DNA of 64,000 nucleotides from Planctomycetota bacterium (lineage in GTDB: Bacteria > Planctomycetota > UBA8108 > UBA1146), in the NCBI GenBank assembly GCA_018694835.1, contig JABHOG010000004.1:1-64000 (forward strand), written 5' to 3'. Each line of letters begins with the position of its first letter. Position 1 is the first letter of the stretch. A model generated the notes under the pieces. The model saw nothing but the letters and a program-made list of their open reading frames with translations, was not told the DNA's origin and did not search any database. Both the position numbers and the translations under genes were made by a program. Below, piece by piece: positions 28,233-38,028 of this stretch.

Positions 28233-29336
28233 ATGGTCGGCGAATCACTCGGTTTCTCGGTCACCGCCCATGGCGGTGGGTTCGGTGTCAGTGGCACTGC
28301 AAACCTCAGGATCCAGCAGAGCCAGGCGCTGTTGAGTGGTCCGGACGGCCAGCGTGGGACCATCGATCTTCATACTGCTCGTGCTGAAATCCTCGGCAGT
28401 TGTATCAGTGTTCGATCTGCGCAGGGAGACCTCGCCTTTTCGATGAGGGATTCCGCTGTGTTTGCCGAGGTGCACTCTTGCGCCCCTCTGGAACTCTCCG
28501 ATCAACTGGAAGAAATGGCCAGGACTCTGAGAAAGCGACGGTGGGGACCGGGCAAGATCTTGTGGGTCTCTCTGGCGATCCTCTCCAGCATCGCCATCTT
28601 GTTGTATTTTGGTATCGTTCTGGCGGTCGGACTGTTGATCCCTCTGGTTCCCATCTCCTTCGACCAGAGTCTCGGGAAAGCCGCACACCAATCGATGCTA
28701 GGCGATCAAATCGTCTGTAGCGACGAGGTGGTCAATTCTGCGATGACCCGGATCCTTGATTCCCTCAGCCCCCATCTCGCGATCGAAGGACTCGATCCAG
28801 AACTTGTGGTGGTGGAGAGCGAACTGGTCAATGCCTACTGTCTGCCGGGTGGATATGTCACGGTCTTCACCGGGCTACTGCTGGCCGCGGACAGCCCCGA
28901 TGAGGTGGCGGGAGTGATCGCGCATGAACTCGCCCATGCCACCGGGCGCCACGGACTCCGTCAGTTGATCCAGTCGCTTTCGGTGGCAGCGTTGGTTCAG
29001 GCGGGCTTCGGGGATTTGTCCGGGGCTGCGGCTCTGGGCGGAGGAATGGAGTATCTGATCGTGCAGGGATACAGCAGGGATCATGAAGCCGATGCAGATC
29101 AAGTAGGGCTCAAGATGATTCAAGCGGCGGGCTGGGATGGCTTGGCGATGGCGTCCTTCTTTGACAAGTTGAGTGGGGAAGAGTTGCAATCATCGGTGCC
29201 GGCGTGGCTCTCGTCCCACCCCGACCCAGGAAGTCGCGCAGACTCGATCCGGGAGCGATTGGAGGGGGCCCCCTCGCTCTCCACAGATGCGCCGCAGATC
29301 GACTGGGATCAGGTTCGAGAAGCTCTCCAGCGATGA
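28233..29336 (+). CDS. M48 family metalloprotease, membrane-associated
   Basis: GVIAHELAHATGRHGLRQ (HExxH), SRDHEADADQVGLKMI. Confidence 0.88.
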   Translation: MVGESLGFSVTAHGGGFGVSGTANLRIQQSQALLSGPDGQRGTIDLHTARAEILGSCISVRSAQGDLAFSMRDSAVFAEVHSCAPLELSDQLEEMARTLRKRRWGPGKILWVSLAILSSIAILLYFGIVLAVGLLIPLVPISFDQSLGKAAHQSMLGDQIVCSDEVVNSAMTRILDSLSPHLAIEGLDPELVVVESELVNAYCLPGGYVTVFTGLLLAADSPDEVAGVIAHELAHATGRHGLRQLIQSLSVAALVQAGFGDLSGAAALGGGMEYLIVQGYSRDHEADADQVGLKMIQAAGWDGLAMASFFDKLSGEELQSSVPAWLSSHPDPGSRADSIRERLEGAPSLSTDAPQIDWDQVREALQR

Positions 29337-29361
29337 TGGTCTCCGTTGGGATGGATAGGAT

Positions 29362-31053
29362 TTGAAGTCGCAAGGCTTCCCCATCTCTCTATTGTTGATC
29401 GTGTTGTTTGTCAGCGGAATCCAGCTCGCGTCGTCGACCATGTTGTGGGATAGAGACGAACCTCGATTTGGTCGGGCGGCGGTGGAGATGCTCCGGACTG
29501 GAGATCTTCTGGTTCCAAGATTTGATGGCCAACTTCGCCCTGACAAGCCTCCCCTGGTGTACTGGTGGATGTTGCCATCCATCGGTTGGCTGGGTGCGAC
29601 CGATCTGGCCGTACGAATTCCATCGATTCTGGTATCTCTCATCACTGCACTGGCGACCTTTCACATCGGTAGGAATCTCGGTGGTCGTGAAGTGGGTGTG
29701 AATGCGGCGGTAGTGGGGGCGTGGATGCCGTTGCCGTTGGTACTGGGAACCGCTGCCACTGCCGATGCCACGATGATGGCGGGGATCTCCGTGTCGCTGG
29801 CGATTCTCGTCGACCAGGCGATTCATGGAGCGCGTCGAAAACACCTCCCTTTGCTGACGCTGGCTCTCTCCTGGGCGTGGTTGGCCAAGGGGCCGGTGGG
29901 ACCGCTCATCTTCTTGCTGGCATCGACCTGGGCATCGATCGCCGGCAGGCAAAGCCTGCAACTGGGTCGAAGATGGTGGCGGACGGTCGCCATCGCATCG
30001 CTGATCGCGGTGGTGGTTTTCCTCGGCTGGGCGATCCCTGCTAACGATGCCACCGGGGGACAACTGGCCGAGATCGGCATCCAGCATCACCTGATCGAAC
30101 GGAGTACCTCGGCCATCGAGAGCCATGGCGTGAGTGGTTGGATCGGTTGGATCCTCGGGTTGCCCTTCTACTTGCCGGTGATTCTGCTGGGCGCGGTACC
30201 GCTCTCGGCATTGCTGTTTCCCATCGTGGTACACCGGCACCAACTATTTGATGCGCAAGGAAAGGGAGTGCTCCTGTCCGCTCTGGTGCTTCCTGTTCTT
30301 CTGTTGATGACGCTGGTGGCGACCAAGCTACCTCATTACATCCTTGCGGCGTTCCCAGGAATCGCCGTGATGGTTGTGCTGGCCTCTTCTCGGCTGGAGA
30401 GGGGGGAAGTGGAGCCTCAACTTTTCGAAGGGGTCGCCGGAATAGTGGGTCGGTGGATCTCCGTCTTTTTGTTGCTAATTCTGTCGATCGCTTTCGCCAT
30501 GGTGATGAACCATCATGGAGGAAGTTCTTCGGTGATGATCACCGCCACCGCAACTCTCCTCTGTGCGGCGATGCTGGTGTTGAGGATGAAACCAGCGACG
30601 AACTTCTGGGGCTGGCGAGGTCCAGGGTTGTCGTTGATCACGACCTGGATCGGTTTTCAGCTGATATTCGTCGGTCTCGGAGAGATCCAGAGTCGATTGC
30701 AACTGGCTCCACAGATCGTCAATGCCATCGCTGCGAGCGATGCTCCGGAGGCGCCGTTGGTGGTCCATGGTTTCAACGAGCCATCTCTGGTCTTCGATCT
30801 GGATCGCGACCCGAAACAGGGGCAAAAAACTGTGCCATCGCTGAGCGATCAATTTCCGCAGGGGTATTCGCAGTGGCTCCAGACTGCCGGACCCGCCTGG
30901 TTGCTTCTTTCAAGTCAGGCGCGGGAGAGAGATGGAATTGATCCGCAAGGCTCGGGTTGCCTGAAGGTGTGGAGTAACGGAGATGCGGGAACCCTCAACT
31001 ACTCGACAGGTAGGACGGTTTCCCTGGAACTCTGGTATCTGCCAGCTTCTTGA
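29362..31053 (+). CDS. GT39/ArnT-like glycosyltransferase, multi-TM
   Basis: WDRDEPRFGRAAVEML, PRFDGQLRPDKPPLVYWWM, many TM segments. Confidence 0.85.
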   Translation: MKSQGFPISLLLIVLFVSGIQLASSTMLWDRDEPRFGRAAVEMLRTGDLLVPRFDGQLRPDKPPLVYWWMLPSIGWLGATDLAVRIPSILVSLITALATFHIGRNLGGREVGVNAAVVGAWMPLPLVLGTAATADATMMAGISVSLAILVDQAIHGARRKHLPLLTLALSWAWLAKGPVGPLIFLLASTWASIAGRQSLQLGRRWWRTVAIASLIAVVVFLGWAIPANDATGGQLAEIGIQHHLIERSTSAIESHGVSGWIGWILGLPFYLPVILLGAVPLSALLFPIVVHRHQLFDAQGKGVLLSALVLPVLLLMTLVATKLPHYILAAFPGIAVMVVLASSRLERGEVEPQLFEGVAGIVGRWISVFLLLILSIAFAMVMNHHGGSSSVMITATATLLCAAMLVLRMKPATNFWGWRGPGLSLITTWIGFQLIFVGLGEIQSRLQLAPQIVNAIAASDAPEAPLVVHGFNEPSLVFDLDRDPKQGQKTVPSLSDQFPQGYSQWLQTAGPAWLLLSSQARERDGIDPQGSGCLKVWSNGDAGTLNYSTGRTVSLELWYLPAS

Positions 31054-31874
31054 GCGGGGAGTTCTCTTCGCGACTGTGTGATCGAACTGACCAGTGCAAC
31101 GCTGAAGGCGCCGATCAGCAAGCCCATCCAGGTATCTGTCGGCCAGTGATTGAGTGTCAGCACTCGAGTGGTACAGATCCACAGCGCTGCCGCGATCCAC
31201 AAGAACCAGAGTCGCGAAAAGTTGAAGAGGAACACCATCATCAGTGCACCCGCTGCTGTGGCGTGCCCCGATGGAAAACTGTGATGAAGATTTTCCAGCG
31301 AGAAGGGGATCCAGTCGAGATCTTCACGATAGAACAGTCCATTGGGCCTGGCGCGACCGGCACCGATCTTGCTCAACCAGGTCAAGGTCGCCGCCAGTAG
31401 CATCCCGACCAGCCCCGTGTTGGCCCTCACTGCGATCTCCCCTGAGAGCCCCTTGAATCTGGAAAAGAGAGCCGCCAGTAGCATCAGTGCCAGTACCACC
31501 TCTCCCTTGGCAAGATCGGTGGTGTACTTCGAGATCAGCATCAGTGTTCTACCCCACTCCTGTAGAGAGAAGTGTTGCACTGCGATGGCACGGGTACCTC
31601 GAAGTTGGTGGAGGTATAGCATTGTCTGAACATCGTAGGAGAGATGCTGCTTCTCTCCAGTCGACTGAAGCCACGACAACTGAAGTCCAGGTTTCTCGAC
31701 GAATTCTGGCTGGAGAAGTGATTCGAGAGTGGCGTTGTCGTGGACCGGATAGGCCGGCCAGAATGCACCGAGATAGATCATCAGCAGGGAGAGGAGCCAG
31801 ATGGTCGCCCAGGTGGCTTGTCCCCGGGGTTGCCGAAGATCGAATCTCCGCGGAAGAATGGGGGTCGGGCTCAT
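30999..31874 (-). CDS. PAP2 superfamily phosphatase, membrane
   Basis: KIGAGRARP, HHSFPSGHATAAGAL, LTLNHWPTDTWMGLLIG. Confidence 0.85.
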   Translation of the reverse strand: MSPTPILPRRFDLRQPRGQATWATIWLLSLLMIYLGAFWPAYPVHDNATLESLLQPEFVEKPGLQLSWLQSTGEKQHLSYDVQTMLYLHQLRGTRAIAVQHFSLQEWGRTLMLISKYTTDLAKGEVVLALMLLAALFSRFKGLSGEIAVRANTGLVGMLLAATLTWLSKIGAGRARPNGLFYREDLDWIPFSLENLHHSFPSGHATAAGALMMVFLFNFSRLWFLWIAAALWICTTRVLTLNHWPTDTWMGLLIGAFSVALVSSITQSRRELPAQEAGRYQSSRETVLPVE

Positions 31875-33232
31875 TGGACGAACCTGGCCGCCAGCGTCTG
31901 GAGTTCTTCAGTCTCGTGGATTCGCATCCCTTCAGGACCTGAACCGTCGATGCTTCCGGGGGCGACGCACGCCGAATGAAAGCCGAGGCGACTCGCTTCC
32001 TCCAGTCGTTGACGAGTTCCAGGAACCGGCCGCACTTCCCCGAGTAGACCCACTTCGCCAGCAAAGATCACATCCTTGGGCAACGAGCGGTCGTGGAAGG
32101 ATGACAGGATGGCGGCGGCCAGAGCCAGATCCGCGGCAGTCCCCTTCAGTTTCACGCCACCGACGACATTTGCGTGAATGTCGCAGTCACCGAGGGGAAT
32201 CCCGAGACGTTTTTCGAGCACTGCGGCGAGCATCGACAATCGACCGGCATCGATACCCGATGGTTTTCGAGCCGGTGCGCCGTGAGCCGCCGGGGTGACT
32301 AGCGCCTGGATCTCCACCAGTAGTGGTCTGGTTCCCTCGAGAATCGCAGCGGTCGCTGAACCGGGAGAAGAACCGTGACGGCTGGAGAGGAGGAGCCCCG
32401 ACGGGTTGTCGACTTCATTCAATCCATCGGCACACATCTCGAAGATCCCGACCTCTTCGGTCGAGCCGAAGCGGTTCTTCAGGGCGCGCAGGATGCGCAG
32501 GCTGTGCCCACGCTCGCCCTCGAATTGAAGCACTGCATCGACCATGTGTTCGAGGGTTCGCGGCCCGGCAACGGTGCCGTCCTTGGTGACATGTCCGACC
32601 ATCAAGATGGGGAATCCGACATCGCGAGCCATGGCCAGCAGCCGGGAAGCCACTTCTCGTACCTGTGTCACCCCACCCGCACCGGCGGGGATCTGGTCCC
32701 AGCAGATGGTCTGGATGCTGTCGATTCCCACCACCACCGGTTGATTCTGATCGATCAACTCCTCGATGGAGCTGAGATCACACCCGGAGTGGAGCCACAA
32801 CTCAGATCCGGCGGCTCCGATTCGATCGGAGCGAAGCCGAACCTGCGCCGCGGATTCCTCACCGGTCACGTAGAGAAATCTCTTTCCCTGGCGAGAGACG
32901 GTCTGGGCAATCTGCAGCAGCAAGGTCGATTTTCCGATTCCCGGCTCGCCTGAGATCAATAATCCACAGCCGGGAACCAATCCACCTCCGAGAACTCGAT
33001 CCACCTCCGAGAGACCGGTGACGATTCGATCCCCTTCGTTCGCATCGACCTGTTCGATGGGTACCGCCACCGGCGGTGAACTTTGCCGTACAGATCGTGG
33101 CTGGCTCGGTTGCGGCGAGAGTCGGTGTTCTTTCAGTGAGTTGAAGGTCCCGCAATCGGGGCAGCGACCCATGTGACGTTCGTGGGCGGTGCCACATTCG
33201 AGGCACATGAATTGAGTTCGTGTTTTCGCCAA
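31871..33232 (-). CDS. radA: DNA repair protein RadA
   Basis: Zn finger CLECGTAHERHMGRCPDCGTFNS, Walker A GEPGIGKSTLLLQIA, KNRFGSTEEVGIFEM; probable TTG start LAKTRTQF. Confidence 0.92.
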   Translation of the reverse strand: MAKTRTQFMCLECGTAHERHMGRCPDCGTFNSLKEHRLSPQPSQPRSVRQSSPPVAVPIEQVDANEGDRIVTGLSEVDRVLGGGLVPGCGLLISGEPGIGKSTLLLQIAQTVSRQGKRFLYVTGEESAAQVRLRSDRIGAAGSELWLHSGCDLSSIEELIDQNQPVVVGIDSIQTICWDQIPAGAGGVTQVREVASRLLAMARDVGFPILMVGHVTKDGTVAGPRTLEHMVDAVLQFEGERGHSLRILRALKNRFGSTEEVGIFEMCADGLNEVDNPSGLLLSSRHGSSPGSATAAILEGTRPLLVEIQALVTPAAHGAPARKPSGIDAGRLSMLAAVLEKRLGIPLGDCDIHANVVGGVKLKGTAADLALAAAILSSFHDRSLPKDVIFAGEVGLLGEVRPVPGTRQRLEEASRLGFHSACVAPGSIDGSGPEGMRIHETEELQTLAARFVQ

Positions 33233-33347
33233 GAATCCTCCAGCACGAGTGGGCCCGATTGCAATGATCTTGGACCATCGTGACATCGCAGTATCGGGGA
33301 TCCAGAGATTTCAGAAAAATATGACCCAGTCCAGGCGACCGGGAGCC

Positions 33348-34823
33348 TCAACTGGCTGCGGTGTTAAAATACTGCCGGATCAACTCTTGGAAGTGCATTC
33401 CTCGATCTTCTGCAGAATCAAAGTGATCAAAGGATGTGCCCCCAGGACTCAACAGCACCGTTTCCCCGGGGTGGGCACGGCTGACCGCGCTGGATACGGC
33501 ATCTTCGAGCTTCGCGTGACCCTCGATCGGAGTGGTGACCAGTGAGGAGAGGGCATCTTGCCACAGTGAGGCATGAGCGCCGAAGCAATAGACATGGCAC
33601 TGACGCTGTTGCAACGGCGATTGTAGTGCGCTGGCATCGATGGGGTCGCTCTTCGGTTTACCACCACAGAGCCAGTGGACCGGGGATGGGCTGCGTCCGA
33701 GGGCCGAAGCCACCGCCTCCGGAGTGGTCGCCTTGGAATCGTCGATGAATTGAACCTGCTGGTACTCGCCGACTTGCTGGTACCTGTGAGGCAGGCCGCC
33801 GTACTGGCGGATCGCAGTGGCGATTCCGTCCTCGGTGGCTCCTAGCGCCGCCGCAAGGGTGGCGGATTGAAGTGCGTTGGCGAGCCCAGTGGGACCCTCC
33901 AGCGCAGCAGTGGGACGATACGGAATCGTCAGCGTCTTCTCGTCTCGGGTTCGGATCTCCAACTGATCTCCGACGCTGCGAGAGTGCTGCTCGGTGCCAT
34001 CGGCGCAGCAGCGAATCACCATCCTCGCTTGGTTCGAAGTTACTTGCTGGAAGGGGCCATGGTCGGGCAGGATCGTTAGCGAATCTGGCCCACTAGTGCA
34101 GTCGAGCAGGCGCAACTTGGCCTCGTGGTAGGCCTGGCGGCTGCCATGCCAGTCGAGGTGATCTTCGGTCAGATTGGTGATCATCACCACAGCCGCAGTG
34201 TCTTGTCGGAGGGCGAGTCTTTGCGCCTGGAAGGAAGAGACCTCGACCACCAGTCGTAGTTGTTCCAGGTCTTCATCGTCGAGGTGCGAGAGCAAACTTC
34301 CGCCGAGGTTTCCGCCGGCCACCGCTGTCAGGCCCGACTCTTTCAACATCTGGCTGGCGAGTTGACAGGTGGTGCTCTTGCCGTGAGTGCCGGTCACCAG
34401 AGCCAGTTGCCGGGTGGGCAACCAGCAGAGTGCCAATCCCAACTCGGTGACGGGCAAGATGTCCCTGCTGGCGATCTGTTCGAGGATCGGTGTTCCAGGA
34501 GGAATGGCAGGATTCACCACCACCCAGTCGCATCGATCGAGATGGTCAGGGTGGTGGGGTTCACCGATGTGTGTCGGTCCTTTTACCCACGGCTGGACCA
34601 TATCGAGCGACCGACCCAGGGTCTCCCGGGATGCCGGATCCGAGATGGAGACCTCGGCCCCTCGCTTGGCGAGGAATTGAACCAGACCGGTGCCGCCACC
34701 ATGCCTTCCGAGACCCAGTACCAGCACCTTCAACCCCTCGAGTTGATCCGGTTCCCGATCTGGTGGCTGAAAGGAAAGGTCCGACACCATTTCCGTGTTC
34801 ACAGCAGGCTCATCTCTGATCAT
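33348..34823 (-). CDS. murD: UDP-N-acetylmuramoylalanine--D-glutamate ligase
   Basis: VLGLGRHGGGTGLVQFLAKRGAEVSISD, VTGTHGKSTTCQLASQML, FIDDSKATTPEAVASAL; upstream part of the ORF overlaps another gene, so start placed at MIRDEP. Confidence 0.9.
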   Translation of the reverse strand: MIRDEPAVNTEMVSDLSFQPPDREPDQLEGLKVLVLGLGRHGGGTGLVQFLAKRGAEVSISDPASRETLGRSLDMVQPWVKGPTHIGEPHHPDHLDRCDWVVVNPAIPPGTPILEQIASRDILPVTELGLALCWLPTRQLALVTGTHGKSTTCQLASQMLKESGLTAVAGGNLGGSLLSHLDDEDLEQLRLVVEVSSFQAQRLALRQDTAAVVMITNLTEDHLDWHGSRQAYHEAKLRLLDCTSGPDSLTILPDHGPFQQVTSNQARMVIRCCADGTEQHSRSVGDQLEIRTRDEKTLTIPYRPTAALEGPTGLANALQSATLAAALGATEDGIATAIRQYGGLPHRYQQVGEYQQVQFIDDSKATTPEAVASALGRSPSPVHWLCGGKPKSDPIDASALQSPLQQRQCHVYCFGAHASLWQDALSSLVTTPIEGHAKLEDAVSSAVSRAHPGETVLLSPGGTSFDHFDSAEDRGMHFQELIRQYFNTAAS

Positions 34824-35280
34824 CTTCCGGTGGATCGAGGGGGCCGATGACTCCGTGCTCACGGGCAGTGGCACGGAATTTCTCCGACAGTGCGTCGAGG
34901 TCCTGTGGCTGCAGTACGAATCGCTCCTCGTAGGAAATCTTGATGGTCCCTGGCCACAGTAGTTCGGAAACGATGTCGATGGGGAATCTTTGATACCAGG
35001 GGGGAGAGAGGTGGACCAGGCGATGCTGGGGAGCGAGTGATCTTTCCCCTCGTTGATCATCTTCTTCCATCCGGACCAGCACCTCTCTCGTTCCATAATG
35101 AGAGAAGGGCAGGGTGACCGGTGATTCTCCGACGTCGACGCCATCGATGAAGACTTGAGCACCGGTAGGATCGGTACGGATCGACAGCGATCGATCGACG
35201 CAGCCAGGCACGATGGATAGGGCCGAGAAGAGCAGAAGGATGGCGATTCGATCGATCGGCTTGGCGGATATCAGGGGCAT
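34810..35280 (-). CDS. PEGA-domain lipoprotein
   Basis: LSIVPGC lipobox, LSIRTDPTGAQVFIDGVDVGESPVTLPFSHYGTREVLVR. Confidence 0.82.
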   Translation of the reverse strand: MPLISAKPIDRIAILLLFSALSIVPGCVDRSLSIRTDPTGAQVFIDGVDVGESPVTLPFSHYGTREVLVRMEEDDQRGERSLAPQHRLVHLSPPWYQRFPIDIVSELLWPGTIKISYEERFVLQPQDLDALSEKFRATAREHGVIGPLDPPEDDQR

Positions 35281-35328
35281 GTTTTCCTCCGGACGAATCG
35301 TAACCAGCCGGCGTCAGCACCGCCACGG

Positions 35329-35407
35329 GCACTGCCAGGAACATGGGTACAGCCATAAAGAGCAAAGGCACTGCCAGGAAGCGCAAGGGCACTGCCCAGA
35401 AGAGGAG
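35329..35407. repeat. Imperfect ~18-21 bp tandem repeat (GGCACTGCCAGGAA... x4) in divergent intergenic region
   Basis: GGCACTGCCAGGAACAT / GGGTACAGCCATAAAGAGCAAA / GGCACTGCCAGGAAGCGCAAG / GGCACTGCCCAGAAGAGGA. Confidence 0.7.
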
Positions 35408-35463
35408 GTACCATTCCCTCCTGTCCGCTTCCAGGTTACGGTTTCTCGCAGAAAGGTCGTGTC

Positions 35464-35880
35464 ATGGATGGCAAGTGGTGGGATGCAGGATTGCCCTTCC
35501 AGTGCACCCAGTGTGGCAAATGCTGCCGGGTGGAAGGGTATGTATGGGTTCGAAGAGATGACATCCGCGAGATGGCAGCGTTTCTCGAGATCACTCCTAC
35601 AGAGTTCGAGAAGAAGTATGTCAGGACCGTCGGTCGCCAGCTCAGTCTGATCGAGAAGCCGAACCGGGAGTGCATCTTCTGGGACAATGGCTGCACCGTC
35701 TATCCCGTCCGCCCGCCACAGTGCAAGACTTTCCCCTTCTGGCACCAAAATCTCTCGTCGATCGACGAGTGGCAGGAAGTGGTAGAGGATTGTCCAGGAA
35801 CAGGAACTGGAGTGGTCTACTCGAAGGAAGAAATCGAGGAACTGCTCCGGGGTCACGGCGAGACCAACAAGAAGGAATGA
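35464..35880 (+). CDS. YkgJ family cysteine-cluster protein
   Basis: FQCTQCGKCCRVEGYVW, CIFWDNGCTVYPVRPPQCKTFPFW. Confidence 0.88.
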   Translation: MDGKWWDAGLPFQCTQCGKCCRVEGYVWVRRDDIREMAAFLEITPTEFEKKYVRTVGRQLSLIEKPNRECIFWDNGCTVYPVRPPQCKTFPFWHQNLSSIDEWQEVVEDCPGTGTGVVYSKEEIEELLRGHGETNKKE

Positions 35881-35885
35881 GCCCG

Positions 35886-37958
35886 ATGAAATTTGATTCG
35901 ATGTTCTTCACCGCCCTGTTGATCTTGCCATGGCTACTGGGTTCTTGTCAGGGGCCAGGGGATCGCTCGGAGACATCTACGTCTGCAGAAACCGCCAGAG
36001 ATAGAGTCGAGTCATTGTCGATCGAACTCCTCGACAAGGCAGAGGATGAGCGCAGCCTCGAACGGGTGTTCCTGGAGCGGATGCTGAGAAAGAAATCGCC
36101 TGTAGTCCGCCAGAAAGCGGCGGACGTGGCGGGAAGATCGAGGTTCAAGGAGGGAGCTGCGGCATTGATCGCGGCGGGAAGAACCGAACAAGATCCGCGA
36201 GTGCTCTCTTCCATCGCATTTTCGCTGGGCCAGTTGGGTGACCCTCAGGCACTCGACTCATTGCTGCAATGGAGTGACTTGCCGTGGCCGGTCACCGTTC
36301 GCAAGGCGGCCATCACTGCTCTCGGCAGGATCGTTTTTCACGAAGATGACCGGGCGAGTCGAGCCCCGGTTGCCGTGGCGAGATTGATCGAGATCCTCGA
36401 CACCGAGACCGATGATGCACTCAGCCAGGAGGCGGCGTTGGCATTGTGGCGCCATGGAATCGAAGCGGTGGCGGGGATCCCGCTGCTGACACGACGACTG
36501 GAGCAGGAGAGCCCATCGGAGCACTGGCCTTACGCCTATGCCCTGATGAAGATCGATCATGCCGAGACATCGGCACCTCTTCGTCAGGCGCTGACTCATC
36601 CTTCGGGACTGGTGCGGACCTATGCGGCGTGGGGTTGTCGGCAGCCGCTCGACCCCCTGTGCGTGGATGGCATCGATGCACTGCTGCTCGATCGGGCCAG
36701 TCCCTGGACCGCCCGGGTCGAGGCGTTGCGTACCCTCGGCAAACTGCGTGAACTGGAGTGGGATCGAAGTGATCAGGTCAGAGACCTGTTGTTGAGGCAC
36801 TTGATCCAGGAGCAGCATCCTCTGGTCGCTCCGGTGGTGGTGGAGAGTCTCGGCATCGGAGCGACTGCAGTGGAACTACCCTTCATCTTCGGAGCGCTCG
36901 ATCCTGAGCGATCGGAATCGGTTCAATCGGCAGCGATCGGGGCACTCGCCTCTGCAGCGCTGCTCGGGCTGCTGACTCCGATTCGATGTGCGGAGATCCT
37001 GGCGGATTTCAGTCGGGATGACTCCGTTTCGATCCGAACTGCTTCGGCGACCGCCATCGCAAGCCTCGGAGCAGTGGGCCTCCCTTCGCTGGAGAAGTTT
37101 CTCAACGATCCCGATCGGCGGGTTCGTGCGGCAGCGGTCTCGGCACTTGAATCGATCGAGGACCCGGCGGTCGAGCGGTTGATCCTGCGGGCCCTCAGAG
37201 ATGTAGATGTGTCGGTGAAGATGCCCGCAGCGCAGTTGGCGGCGAGCAGGGAGATCGAAGACTGGCAGCAGCAGTTGAAGAGCCTGTGGGCGAGATCGCT
37301 CGATGTCGAGAGCTGGGAGTTGCGAGTGCAACTGCTCGGTCAACTCGCCGAGACCGATGTCGGGGAGTTGCTGGCTCGTCAGGCACTCAAGGATCCGTTT
37401 CGCACCGTCAGGAGTGCGGGAGCGAGGGTGCTGAAGGTGCCGACTCCTCCCCTTGCGGGGCGTTCTCCCGCCGAGATGATCACTTCTCGCCAGCTGACTG
37501 GAGAAGGTCCTCCGCGGGTCTTTCTCCAGCTGGAGTCGGGAACGATGGTGATCGAACTCGATCTGGCAGCGGCTCCGCGCCATGTCAGTGCCTTCATCGA
37601 TGGGGTCCGCCGCCACGCCTATGATGGTCGGATCTTTCACAGGGTCGTTCCTTCTTTTGTTGCCCAGGGTGGTGGTCCTCGCGGAGACGGATGGGGAGAC
37701 GAGGGCTGGCACCTGATCGACGAGATCCATCCCAGGATCTACCGGCGCGGTACTGTCGGCATGCCGAAGGCAGGGGATGACACCGGAGGTTCCCAGATCT
37801 TCATCACTCACCTCCCGACTCCCCATCTCGATGGTCGTTACACGGTGTTTGGTCAGGTGGTGGAAGGGTTGGACCTGCTCGACCAGATCGAGGTGGGCAG
37901 CCGGATCGTCAAGATCACCGTCGATGAAAGTCGCTTCCGTAAGCGCGTCGCGTTCTGA
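35886..37958 (+). CDS. HEAT-repeat lipoprotein fused to cyclophilin-type peptidyl-prolyl isomerase
   Basis: LLGSCQ lipobox; multiple HEAT units; PPIase: YDGRIFHRVVPSFVAQGG, RGTVGMPKAGDDTGGSQIFITHLPTPHLDGRYTVFGQVVEGLDLLDQIE. Confidence 0.9.
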   Translation: MKFDSMFFTALLILPWLLGSCQGPGDRSETSTSAETARDRVESLSIELLDKAEDERSLERVFLERMLRKKSPVVRQKAADVAGRSRFKEGAAALIAAGRTEQDPRVLSSIAFSLGQLGDPQALDSLLQWSDLPWPVTVRKAAITALGRIVFHEDDRASRAPVAVARLIEILDTETDDALSQEAALALWRHGIEAVAGIPLLTRRLEQESPSEHWPYAYALMKIDHAETSAPLRQALTHPSGLVRTYAAWGCRQPLDPLCVDGIDALLLDRASPWTARVEALRTLGKLRELEWDRSDQVRDLLLRHLIQEQHPLVAPVVVESLGIGATAVELPFIFGALDPERSESVQSAAIGALASAALLGLLTPIRCAEILADFSRDDSVSIRTASATAIASLGAVGLPSLEKFLNDPDRRVRAAAVSALESIEDPAVERLILRALRDVDVSVKMPAAQLAASREIEDWQQQLKSLWARSLDVESWELRVQLLGQLAETDVGELLARQALKDPFRTVRSAGARVLKVPTPPLAGRSPAEMITSRQLTGEGPPRVFLQLESGTMVIELDLAAAPRHVSAFIDGVRRHAYDGRIFHRVVPSFVAQGGGPRGDGWGDEGWHLIDEIHPRIYRRGTVGMPKAGDDTGGSQIFITHLPTPHLDGRYTVFGQVVEGLDLLDQIEVGSRIVKITVDESRFRKRVAF

Positions 37959-38028
37959 GACGGACGGATGGCTTCCTCGGAATCGTACTGTGGCCACACT
38001 CCTTTGCTGGTACAGGAAGGGGGATCCG

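Noticed and set aside
30999-31053. Overlapping convergent 3' ends of GT39 and PAP2 genes as an unusual feature
   Set aside because: Short tail-to-tail overlaps are common in dense bacterial genomes.
36876-37997. 373-aa minus-strand ORF
   Set aside because: Antisense to the HEAT-cyclophilin gene; Arg/Pro-rich shadow composition, no motifs.
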